In this document: positions 1-4,932 of the stretch, piece by piece
Layout of the letters: each line of letters begins with the position of its first letter
Numbering within the stretch: the stretch's first letter is position 1
Assembly: GCA_009921765.1 (NCBI GenBank)
Contig: RFXC01000204.1
Coordinates: 1-7,509 of the forward strand
Length of the DNA stretch: 7,509 bases
From: Betaproteobacteria bacterium
GTDB taxonomy: Bacteria > Pseudomonadota > Gammaproteobacteria > Burkholderiales > Burkholderiaceae
Reading direction: 5' to 3'
Translations under genes and position numbers: made by a program
Notes under the pieces: model-generated
Database searches by the model: none
Seen by the model: the letters and a program-made list of their open reading frames with translations, nothing else
What the model was told of the DNA's origin: nothing

Positions 1-2
1 GC

Positions 3-1148
3 GGACTGATCAGTCCGCTTGCGCGCTATGCCGCGCTGGTGGCTGAAGTGCCCGTCATTCGCCTCGCGGAACCCGATGCTCGGGCGCTGGGCCTCCGTGA
101 TGGACAGATCGTTCAGGCACTCGTTCAATCTCAGGGCGACTCACTCTTTTTTGACCTCGGCGGCCGTCGGTTCGATATTCCTGCAGCCTGGCAGCGGGTG
201 GCCGCCGGAGATCCTCGGTGGTTTCGGGTGGGCAAGCAGGGCGAGGCGTTCGTACTTCGACCCGTGGCAGACCCTTCTGCCGGTGCCGCGACCCAGGGTG
301 TGAGCCCGCTTTCCTCGACCGGCGTTGCAGCGACCGGGGCTGGTGCCGCGCCGATGACGACGGCGGCGTCGGCGCTGGCAACAGCGGAAACGGCAGCGCC
401 GCTTTCGCCCAGAATGCTCGAAATACTCTCTCGACCCTCGGGTCTCTCCGCGCTGGCCAATATTCTTGCGCCCGGCCGACTCGAAGCGGCCCTGATCAGC
501 GCGGGTGCGCCCGAACTGGCCCGAGCGTTGGTTGCTGCTCGGCTCCGCTCGGACGCGCTGTCACCGCAGGCGGTTCAGCGTGCCGTCGCGCGGAGTGGAG
601 TCTGGGGCGAGGCAATGCTCGCTTCCGGTCGGCAGGTCTCGCAGCTCGACCTGAAGGCGCTGCTTCGACAGATCAGCCGGGTACTGGGTGCGCGGTCGGC
701 GTCGGCAGGGGCGGAGGTTGATGATGCGATCAACGACATCGAACGAAAGCAGATCGAATCAATTCAGCTGTCGTCAGATGGACGCTTTGCATTTTCTGTG
801 ATGCTGCCGTTTGGCGATGCACCGCCTGCGCTGCTTCGCTTCGAGCGACATAGCCGCGGTGACGAACGAGGCGAGGGGGGCTACACCATCGACCTCCACA
901 TCAATCCGCCGAGAATGGGCGATCTCTGGATGAAAACCGTCGTGGTCGGAACAAAAGTCGATGTGACTGTCTGGGCCGCCCGAAAGGACATCGCCTCCGT
1001 GGTCAGTGCTGCGTCCGCGGAACTCGAGGGTGATTTGAAAGAGGCCGGTCTGCTGTTGCGTGCCTTTCACGTTCTCGAAGGGGCGCGGCCGGAAATCGCG
1101 GATCCGGTCGATAAGCCTCGCTCCTCAGGACTGGACCTGACCGCCTGA
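3..1148 (+). CDS. fliK: Flagellar hook-length control protein FliK, 5' truncated by the window edge
   Basis: FliK is a secreted molecular ruler. It measures hook length, and its C-terminal domain acts on FlhB to switch export from hook to filament proteins. The frame is open back to the first full codon at position 3, so the true start is probably upstream; the GTG at 39 is only an internal candidate and has no ribosome site. Counting from that GTG (369 residues), residues 1-75 form a compact N-terminal part and 78-125 an Ala/Thr/Ser-rich linker. About 240-350 match the FliK C-terminal (Flg_hook) domain, with the diagnostic segment LHINPPRMGDLWMK at 286-299 followed by alternating hydrophobic strands (VVVGTKVDVTVWA). 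The next gene, an FlhB-tail protein, fits because FliK's known partner is the FlhB C-terminal domain. The linker and N-terminus are poorly conserved in this family, so the name rests on the C-terminal domain and the context. Confidence 0.86.
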   Translation, partial: GLISPLARYAALVAEVPVIRLAEPDARALGLRDGQIVQALVQSQGDSLFFDLGGRRFDIPAAWQRVAAGDPRWFRVGKQGEAFVLRPVADPSAGAATQGVSPLSSTGVAATGAGAAPMTTAASALATAETAAPLSPRMLEILSRPSGLSALANILAPGRLEAALISAGAPELARALVAARLRSDALSPQAVQRAVARSGVWGEAMLASGRQVSQLDLKALLRQISRVLGARSASAGAEVDDAINDIERKQIESIQLSSDGRFAFSVMLPFGDAPPALLRFERHSRGDERGEGGYTIDLHINPPRMGDLWMKTVVVGTKVDVTVWAARKDIASVVSAASAELEGDLKEAGLLLRAFHVLEGARPEIADPVDKPRSSGLDLTA

Positions 1149-1156
1149 GGCGACCC

Positions 1157-1429
1157 ATGCGAAAAAAGCACGCCATCGCACTCGAATACGGACGTCGTGA
1201 TGTTCCAGTGGTGGTCGCGAAGGGCAGTGACGAGATTGCCGAGAGGATTCTCGAGGAAGCCCGGCGGCACGGTATCTTTGTTGCCGAGGATCCCCAGTTA
1301 CTGGCAACACTGTCCCGACTGGAACTCGATGATCAGATCCCGGTTGAATGTTACGCGGCGGTGGCCGTTGTATTGGCATGGGCGTTCCGGCTACGCGGAA
1401 TCACGCCCGACCAACGCGGGAAGCGATAA
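1157..1429 (+). CDS. fhlB: Stand-alone FlhB C-terminal-domain-like protein (FhlB/FlhX type)
   Basis: This 90-residue protein matches only the cytoplasmic tail of the export-switch protein FlhB (EscU/YscU/HrcU family). The run PVVVAKGSDEIAERI, the segment ARRHGIFVAEDPQLLATL, and IPVECYAAVAVVLAWAFRLRG align with the part of FlhB just after its self-cleavage site. The protein begins (MRKKHAIALEYG) where the NPTH site would lie, and no NPTH motif is present, so it should not self-cleave. It has no membrane segment. Related FlhX-type proteins are reported to stand in for a missing FlhB tail in other bacteria. It starts 8 bases after the fliK stop, and a GAGG that overlaps that stop (1147-1150) lies 6 bases before the ATG, so it is probably co-transcribed and translationally linked with fliK. 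Its last codon is only 23 bases from the convergent end of flgN. Confidence 0.88.
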   Translation: MRKKHAIALEYGRRDVPVVVAKGSDEIAERILEEARRHGIFVAEDPQLLATLSRLELDDQIPVECYAAVAVVLAWAFRLRGITPDQRGKR

Positions 1430-1452
1430 CGGATCAGCGAGCGGCAGGGCGA

Positions 1453-1468
1453 TTACGCTTGAGCGTAA
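1453..1468. other. Small inverted repeat at the fhlB/flgN convergence
   Basis: TTACGCTTGAGCGTAA has 7-base arms around a 2-base centre, or a 6-bp stem with a TTGA loop. It includes the flgN stop codon. A further TTACGC at 1472-1477 can pair with the right arm instead. The site lies 24 bases after the fhlB stop, so it could help end transcription in both directions, but no U-rich tract follows on either strand. I regard it as a weak candidate only. Confidence 0.3.
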
Positions 1469-1878
1469 GCATTACGCCGACGCGGGCGATTGGTCCGACC
1501 AAGCCGGTCGTAGACATCGACGCCCGAGGTTGGATCGAAGCCGCCCACCAGGGTGGCCAGGGCGCTTTCGATGGCGTCGCGCTTGCGAAGGATAAGGATT
1601 TCGTTCCGTCGGTGGAGGTCTCTGCATTCGAGCATGCGGGCTCGAAAACCTTCCCACCGGGTGAGGACAGCCGGGTCGGCCTCCGCCGAAGCCAGTTGTC
1701 GGCACTGCTCTTCGACTGCCGTGGCAAGATCGGCGAGCAATGCGGCTTTCACCGGCTGTAAGCTTTCGAAAGTGTCGAGGTTACGGGTACGTAGCGCGTC
1801 AAATTCTTCTTCTAGCAGATGGCGAAGCTTCGCGCACTGCTGATCAGCAACGGTCAGTTGTAAGCTGAGGGCTGTCAC
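1453..1878 (-). CDS. flgN: FlgN, export chaperone for hook-filament junction proteins
   Basis: FlgN binds FlgK and FlgL in the cytoplasm and brings them to the flagellar export gate. The 141-residue product is of usual family length and is predicted to be mostly helical, with charged, leucine-rich heptad-like stretches at about 5-65 and 70-110. It ends in the typical FlgN tail: a short DVYDRLGR segment (121-128) followed by a basic stretch and a small C-terminal cap. The chosen start is a GTG whose last bases overlap the flgM stop (GTGA, 1875-1878). There is no clear Shine-Dalgarno sequence before it, so translation is probably coupled to flgM. FlgN sequences are weakly conserved; position directly after flgM is strong support. 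The 3' end contains a nested inverted repeat close to the convergent fhlB gene. Confidence 0.88.
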   Translation of the reverse strand: MTALSLQLTVADQQCAKLRHLLEEEFDALRTRNLDTFESLQPVKAALLADLATAVEEQCRQLASAEADPAVLTRWEGFRARMLECRDLHRRNEILILRKRDAIESALATLVGGFDPTSGVDVYDRLGRTNRPRRRNAYAQA

Positions 1879-2183
1879 TTCGGATCGGCGTCTGAGGAGA
1901 TGCCGTAGAGGGAGCGCTCAAGCGAGTAGAAGCTTTCCGCGATCCGCCTGGAGTCAATGACGTACCGGCCTTCTGCGATGGCCTGTTTGATAGATTCAAC
2001 CTTTTCGCGATCGAAGTCGGAGGTGCTGGCCAGCGCTGCCTGACGTAAGGCGCCAATTTCTGACCCTCCGGACTCGCTGGACGTAGGCCCCGCCTTCTCT
2101 TTTTCAGCGGGCTTGGCCGTTGGGCGGCCCGAAGCTGACTGAGTCGTGAGGGTTGAGGCTAAATTATTGATTGGACTAGGCAT
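1875..2183 (-). CDS. flgM: FlgM, anti-sigma-28 factor
   Basis: FlgM binds the flagellar sigma factor σ28 (FliA) and blocks late-gene transcription until it is exported through the finished hook-basal body. The 102-residue product has a polar, low-complexity N-terminal half (about 1-50) typical of the unfolded secreted part of FlgM. The conserved σ28-binding region follows at about 56-94: DFDREKVESIKQAIAEGRY, then VIDSRRIAESFYSLERSLYG. The ATG at 2181-2183 fits the family start (MPSPINNL), with a purine-rich GGGGA about 5 bases upstream. A good σ28 promoter lies upstream at 2226-2252, so FlgM would be made under the control of the sigma factor it inhibits, as in enteric bacteria. flgN follows with a 4-base overlap. 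Confidence 0.93.
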   Translation of the reverse strand: MPSPINNLASTLTTQSASGRPTAKPAEKEKAGPTSSESGGSEIGALRQAALASTSDFDREKVESIKQAIAEGRYVIDSRRIAESFYSLERSLYGISSDADPK

Positions 2184-2201
2184 TTTTATCCCCAGCGGGT
2201 C

Positions 2202-2222
2202 AGAAGCGCCTTCTCGGCTTCT
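2202..2222 (-). other. Alternative short hairpins in the flgM leader
   Basis: AGAAGC (2202-2207) can pair with GCTTCT (2217-2222) across 9 bases, while AGAAG (2202-2206) can instead pair with CTTCT (2210-2214) across 3 bases. Both lie near the predicted 5' end of the flgM transcript and 19 bases or more before the ATG. The structures are short and may be chance; no known regulator is implied. Confidence 0.2.
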
Positions 2223-2225
2223 ATT

Positions 2226-2252
2226 GAATCGACGGGTCGCGAATTAACTTTA
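2226..2252 (-). promoter_or_regulatory. Sigma-28 (FliA) promoter of flgMN
   Basis: Read on the minus strand, TAAAGTTA is followed by exactly 11 bases and then GTCGATTC. The established σ28 consensus is TAAAGTTT, 11 bases, GCCGATAA, so the -35 part matches at 7 of 8 positions and the -10 part at 5 of 8, including the CGAT core. The -35 box lies 3 bases past the flgA stop, and transcription would start near 2219, giving a leader of roughly 35 bases before the flgM ATG. Position directly before flgM, the classic σ28 target, raises confidence. Confidence 0.82.
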
Positions 2253-2255
2253 GCA

Positions 2256-3410
2256 TCAAAGTGCACGCGCGGCTCCTCGACCCGTCACCATACCCGCAAG
2301 AGGCTTGCCGGAGTCGGGGTTACGCAGCTTCACCTGATCTCCCAGTTTGGCGTCCTCCAGTGCTTCGACCTGCACGCTGATCTCGATACCCGAGCGAGCC
2401 ACGCTCAGCATCACGATCTGCCCCTTCCGGACCATCAAGGCAGGGCGGACCATCGACGCTCTGACCGGCTCGCCGGCCCGGATCATTCCAGTGACCTCGC
2501 CCTGGTCCAGGCCTTGGGCGCTGCTGAGGTGGTCTGCCGGGAGCGTGCGGCGGTCCATTTCGATCACCTCGAGCGAAGTGCTGTCGATCGTCTCACCTCG
2601 CATCATGTTGCGCCGGGCAACCACAACCGGCCGGGTGTCAATCAGATCGTCGGACACCAGAACCCGGTCCGCCGGAACGTCTCTCCTGAGGCGCGCCCGG
2701 TTGAGTTCGTCCACCCGGGTGACAGCGCCCAGCGGGATCTTGCTGCGCGGCAGCAGTTCAGTCCGAAGGACCGTTGCCGGAATCATGTCGCCCGCCCTGA
2801 GGTCGGCCACCGCCCGGACGACGGTTGCGACCTCCTCAAGATCATTCGAAAGCGGCGCCTCTCCCGCGCTGATTGCGCGTCTCAGCGAGCGGCCGATGAC
2901 CTGCGCGGGCGAGTCGATTCCGCCGGATGAGCCTGCAAGGTCGCGCACGGTCAGGTCGGATTGGGAAATGATTTCGCCCGCGGCCATGGATCGAGCAAGA
3001 ACCAGTCTCTGTCGGACTCGTTCCACCGAAATACGAAGGTAATACTGCCTGACCGGGTTATCGCAGTTGGCGCGTACGGTTGATCGTGCTTCGAATGGGA
3101 AATCGAACCGGTATCCGCTCTCGCACATGGGGGGATCGACCCGGCCGTCGAGTGCACCGATTCGAATGAGTGCCGGGTCGGTCGCTGTTTGCGAGGCGAC
3201 CCAGTCCCGAGCCTGGTCACGCAACCCCTCCCGCGCAGTGGCGGACGCACCCGGACCAGGCTGAGTCCCGGCAGGGGATGCAACGACAGGGGAGATGCGA
3301 GGCACGCCCGCACCGCTGGCGGCGACCGATTGTGCCAATGCGGATGCCGCCGTCACCGCCAGAGCGGCTGCGGCCGTAGCGCATTTGAACGTGATCCATG
3401 TTCGCCTCAT
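2256..3410 (-). CDS. flgA: FlgA, periplasmic P-ring assembly chaperone (long form with three SAF-like units)
   Basis: FlgA works in the periplasm, where it helps FlgI subunits form the P ring around the rod. The 384-residue product starts with a Sec signal peptide (MRRTW, hydrophobic core about 11-22, likely cleavage after ASALA at residue 26). The family N-terminal region follows at about 80-130 with Cys96 and Cys116 (PPMC and RANC). I see three successive SAF-like units at about 135-192, 196-257 and 261-322, and then the usual FlgA C-terminal part (323-384: VRKGQIV, VARSGIEISVQVEAL, DQVKLRN). Many FlgA proteins are about 220-240 residues, so this one is long. The ATG at 3408-3410 is chosen over upstream in-frame starts because it begins the signal peptide and has a strong GGAGGT five bases before it. 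A σ54-type promoter match lies upstream, and flgM follows after a 72-bp gap. Confidence 0.92.
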   Translation of the reverse strand: MRRTWITFKCATAAAALAVTAASALAQSVAASGAGVPRISPVVASPAGTQPGPGASATAREGLRDQARDWVASQTATDPALIRIGALDGRVDPPMCESGYRFDFPFEARSTVRANCDNPVRQYYLRISVERVRQRLVLARSMAAGEIISQSDLTVRDLAGSSGGIDSPAQVIGRSLRRAISAGEAPLSNDLEEVATVVRAVADLRAGDMIPATVLRTELLPRSKIPLGAVTRVDELNRARLRRDVPADRVLVSDDLIDTRPVVVARRNMMRGETIDSTSLEVIEMDRRTLPADHLSSAQGLDQGEVTGMIRAGEPVRASMVRPALMVRKGQIVMLSVARSGIEISVQVEALEDAKLGDQVKLRNPDSGKPLAGMVTGRGAARAL

Positions 3411-3415
3411 CCGGT

Positions 3416-3421
3416 ACCTCC
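3416..3421 (-). promoter_or_regulatory. Ribosome binding site of flgA
   Basis: GGAGGT on the minus strand lies 5 bases before the ATG at 3410. It decides the start in favour of the signal-peptide form; the in-frame ATGs further upstream have no comparable site and would hide the signal peptide inside the protein. Confidence 0.85.
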
Positions 3422-3442
3422 ATATTTGCCAATCGCGCGGCA

Positions 3443-3456
3443 GACGGATTTCCGTC
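3443..3456. other. Inverted repeat in the flgA leader / upstream of the LysM gene promoter
   Basis: GACGGATTTCCGTC has 6-base arms around TT. It lies between the predicted flgA transcription start (about 3472) and the flgA ribosome site, and 15 bp before the plus-strand -24 element. It could be a protein-binding site or a minor RNA stem. No known operator is recognised. Confidence 0.25.
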
Positions 3457-3470
3457 ACCGGCGTCTTGCG

Positions 3471-3486
3471 TGGCATACCGCTTGCA
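3471..3486 (+). promoter_or_regulatory. Sigma-54 promoter of the LysM/transglycosylase gene
   Basis: TGGCATACCGCTTGCA matches the established σ54 pattern TGGCACG-N4-TTGCA, with the invariant GG (3472-3473) and GC (3484-3485) separated by exactly 10 bases. Transcription would start near 3497, giving a 34-base leader that contains the ribosome site at 3515-3520. A flagellar σ54 promoter implies an NtrC-type activator such as FleQ, FlrC or FleR encoded elsewhere. Confidence 0.78.
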
Positions 3487-3498
3487 TGAAATGGGCCA
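3483..3498 (-). promoter_or_regulatory. Sigma-54-type promoter of flgA, overlapping the plus-strand one
   Basis: Read on the minus strand, TGGCCCATTTCATGCA has GG and GC with the required 10-base spacing and the conserved TGGC and TGCA parts. It lacks the A and G of the -24 consensus (TGGCACG). Transcription would start near 3472 and leave a leader of about 61 bases before flgA. It shares the palindromic TGCA at 3483-3486 with the plus-strand promoter. flgA is σ54-controlled in Pseudomonas aeruginosa, which makes the match plausible; on sequence alone it is weaker than the plus-strand site. Confidence 0.5.
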
Positions 3499-3514
3499 GC
3501 GTCGAGCCGACGAC

Positions 3515-3520
3515 AGGAGG
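3515..3520 (+). promoter_or_regulatory. Ribosome binding site of the LysM/transglycosylase gene
   Basis: AGGAGG ends 10 bases before the ATG at 3531. It selects this start over the in-frame sequence further upstream, which runs through the divergent promoter region and antisense to flgA. Confidence 0.75.
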
Positions 3521-3530
3521 AAGTTTGGCC

Positions 3531-4733
3531 ATGCAAGGCCCGGTTACATCCAGTTCCGCGCAAGCCCACCAACAAGCCGAAGTCGGACGGATGTCGGCAT
3601 CGGGTCACCGCGTATCGGTGGGTTCCCCGCTGCCAGTCCGAGCGACGGGTCCGGGTGTTGCGCCGCCGCCCTCTGCTTTCGCTCCGGTTTTTCGTGCTGC
3701 CAGCCAGGCATCGGCCGCACCGATGTACGACATCCAGCAAGGCGACACGCTCAGCGCGATCGCCCATCGTCGACTGCAGGAATTGGGCCTGCCCAGCACC
3801 GGGGCTGACGTTCACCGCGCCGTCGCACAGCTTGCAGCCTCAAACTCGATCAGCAATCCGGACCGGATCTACGCCGGAGACCGGATAGATCTGCGTGTGC
3901 TCGAGCGCGGCCCCCGTGTAGCGGCGAGCGCGGCAGGTTCCACCGGAGCACCGGGAACGGCGTCCCGGCCCGCCGTTGCTGCGTCATCGCAGTCCCAGGT
4001 TGTGGTTCGACCTGCGGCCACGGCGCTAGGCAATTCGGTATTTCCGCAGTTACAGCGGACCCTGGATCGAGCGGTGGAGCGAGGTTATGTCGAGCCGCAG
4101 GATCGCCAGGCGGTTCAGGATCGGATTGTTGATCTGAGTAGAAAGTTTCGGTTCTCGCCGGATGACTTCGCCACAGTGGCCTTGATGGAAAGTGACGGCC
4201 TGAATCCGCGCGCGACCAATGGGCGTTGTCACGGCATCCTCCAGTTCTGCGAGGGCCCAGGCCGTGGCGCTGCCTCGGTGGGCATGCAGGGCAGGGCGGC
4301 TGACATACAGCAGCAACCGGTACTGGCCCAGCTCGATCTTGTGGAGCGGTATTTCGATGACACCCAACTGGGCGCTAAAGGCCCGGTGTCGCTGGTTGAT
4401 CTTTACCTCACTGTCCTCACGCCCGCTGCACGCGCGGAGCAGCGTCCCCATGCAGCGCTCGAGATTGCGGGCAGGCAGGCCAAAGCGCTGCATGTGAGCG
4501 GCGACCACTCGCAGCCCATCACGCGTCAATCGATCCTTAGCGGACTCATCAGTCATGCGCAGCAGCGGCTGGAGGCGCTGATTCATTCGCGTCGAGACGG
4601 CGAGGCAACCAAAGCAGCGCGTACCGCGCCGGGTGCGGTCTCTGCGCTGCTCGAAGGGCAGGGCGGGCAAATGGATCGTCATGACTCCGCTGCACAGTCC
4701 TCCCGAAGCGGCAGCGCGGGGCGGCAAGGGTGA
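3531..4733 (+). CDS. LysM and lytic-transglycosylase-like protein of the flagellar locus
   Basis: The 400-residue product probably binds and cuts peptidoglycan. Residues 1-60 are polar and Ser/Ala/Pro-rich, with no Sec signal peptide or membrane segment. About 65-121 form a LysM module (MYDIQQGDTLSAIAHRRL, then NSISNPDRIYAGDRIDL). After a linker, about 195-320 resemble the lysozyme-like transglycosylase fold: FATVALMESDGLNP has Glu220 at the usual catalytic position, and ATNGRCHGILQF (228-239) matches the N-G...G-I-L-Q-F pattern. Cys233 and Cys240 flank that motif. The tail (350-400) is low in complexity. The start is set by AGGAGG and a σ54 promoter, which the upstream frame would cover. Its place between flgA and flgB suggests local wall opening for the rod, like FlgJ or the transglycosylase SltF. 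Without a Sec signal it may leave through the flagellar export apparatus; that is inference. The 3' end overlaps a repeat cluster serving the flgB promoter. Confidence 0.75.
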   Translation: MQGPVTSSSAQAHQQAEVGRMSASGHRVSVGSPLPVRATGPGVAPPPSAFAPVFRAASQASAAPMYDIQQGDTLSAIAHRRLQELGLPSTGADVHRAVAQLAASNSISNPDRIYAGDRIDLRVLERGPRVAASAAGSTGAPGTASRPAVAASSQSQVVVRPAATALGNSVFPQLQRTLDRAVERGYVEPQDRQAVQDRIVDLSRKFRFSPDDFATVALMESDGLNPRATNGRCHGILQFCEGPGRGAASVGMQGRAADIQQQPVLAQLDLVERYFDDTQLGAKGPVSLVDLYLTVLTPAARAEQRPHAALEIAGRQAKALHVSGDHSQPITRQSILSGLISHAQQRLEALIHSRRDGEATKAARTAPGAVSALLEGQGGQMDRHDSAAQSSRSGSAGRQG

Positions 4734-4782
4734 GCGCGCGGCGGCAATCCAAGCGGCAACGCAGGCGGCAATTACTTGCCGC
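4721..4782. repeat. GCGGCAA repeat cluster upstream of the flgB promoter (candidate activator sites)
   Basis: GCGGCAA occurs at 4721, 4741, 4753 and 4765, and its reverse complement TTGCCGC at 4776-4782. The copies at 4741, 4753 and 4765 are exactly 12 bp apart, close to one helical turn. The last copy and the inverted one form GCGGCAATTACTTGCCGC, a 7-bp stem with a 4-base TTAC centre. A near copy, GCGGCAG, is at 4708. The cluster runs from about -139 to -78 relative to the predicted σ54 start, the usual place for binding sites of NtrC-type activators. It begins inside the last codons of the preceding gene. No T-run follows the stem, so a terminator is less likely. Confidence 0.6.
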
Positions 4783-4832
4783 AGCGCCGGTTTGTCCTGC
4801 CTGCTCTCATAGAGGAGCGCGTTGGAATTTCG

Positions 4833-4849
4833 TTGGCACGCGCTGTGCT
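4833..4849 (+). promoter_or_regulatory. Sigma-54 promoter of the flgBCDE operon
   Basis: TTGGCACGCGCTGTGCT contains a perfect TGGCACG -24 element and a GTGCT -12 element, with GG (4835-4836) and GC (4847-4848) exactly 10 bases apart. Transcription would start near 4860, giving a leader of about 73 bases before flgB. It is the best σ54 match I see in the window. The repeat cluster about 50-110 bp upstream of it is a candidate activator site. Confidence 0.85.
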
Positions 4850-4875
4850 TTCGTGAGGTCGAAGCAAATCTTTAA

Positions 4876-4894
4876 TGACAGACGACTGACAGAC
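4876..4894 (+). repeat. Direct repeat TGACAGAC in the flgB leader
   Basis: TGACAGAC occurs at 4876-4883 and 4887-4894, an 11-bp period, at about +17 to +35 from the predicted flgB operon start. It could be a regulatory site in DNA or leader RNA, or chance. Some flagellar σ54 activators are known to bind downstream of the start (FlrC in Vibrio cholerae), but I cannot assign this motif to one. Confidence 0.35.
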
Positions 4895-4932
4895 CCGAAT
4901 CAGGGCGGATCAACTGAAGTGGGGGCACGGCG

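Noticed and set aside
218..721. 167-codon frame on the plus strand inside fliK
   Set aside because: It overlaps fliK in another frame, has high Arg/Gly/Cys content and shows no recognisable domain.
2347..3042. 231-codon plus-strand frame antisense to flgA
   Set aside because: It is very rich in Ser, Arg and Thr, as expected from reading GC-rich codons of flgA backwards; no domain is visible.
3189..3530. Upstream extension of the LysM/transglycosylase frame
   Set aside because: It would run antisense to flgA and across the divergent promoters; AGGAGG before 3531 and the σ54 start near 3497 favour the short form.
3411..3815. Upstream extension of the flgA frame
   Set aside because: It would bury the signal peptide and run antisense to the LysM gene; the GGAGGT site and signal peptide support the start at 3410.
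4050..4727. 225-codon minus-strand frame antisense to the LysM/transglycosylase gene
   Set aside because: It is a shadow of a well-supported gene; its composition is Arg/Leu-rich without motifs and it has no convincing start site.
4765..4782. Stem-loop read as a terminator for the LysM gene
   Set aside because: The 7-bp stem with a 4-base loop is possible, but no T-run follows, and its arms belong to a longer array of the same 7-mer, so activator binding is the better reading.
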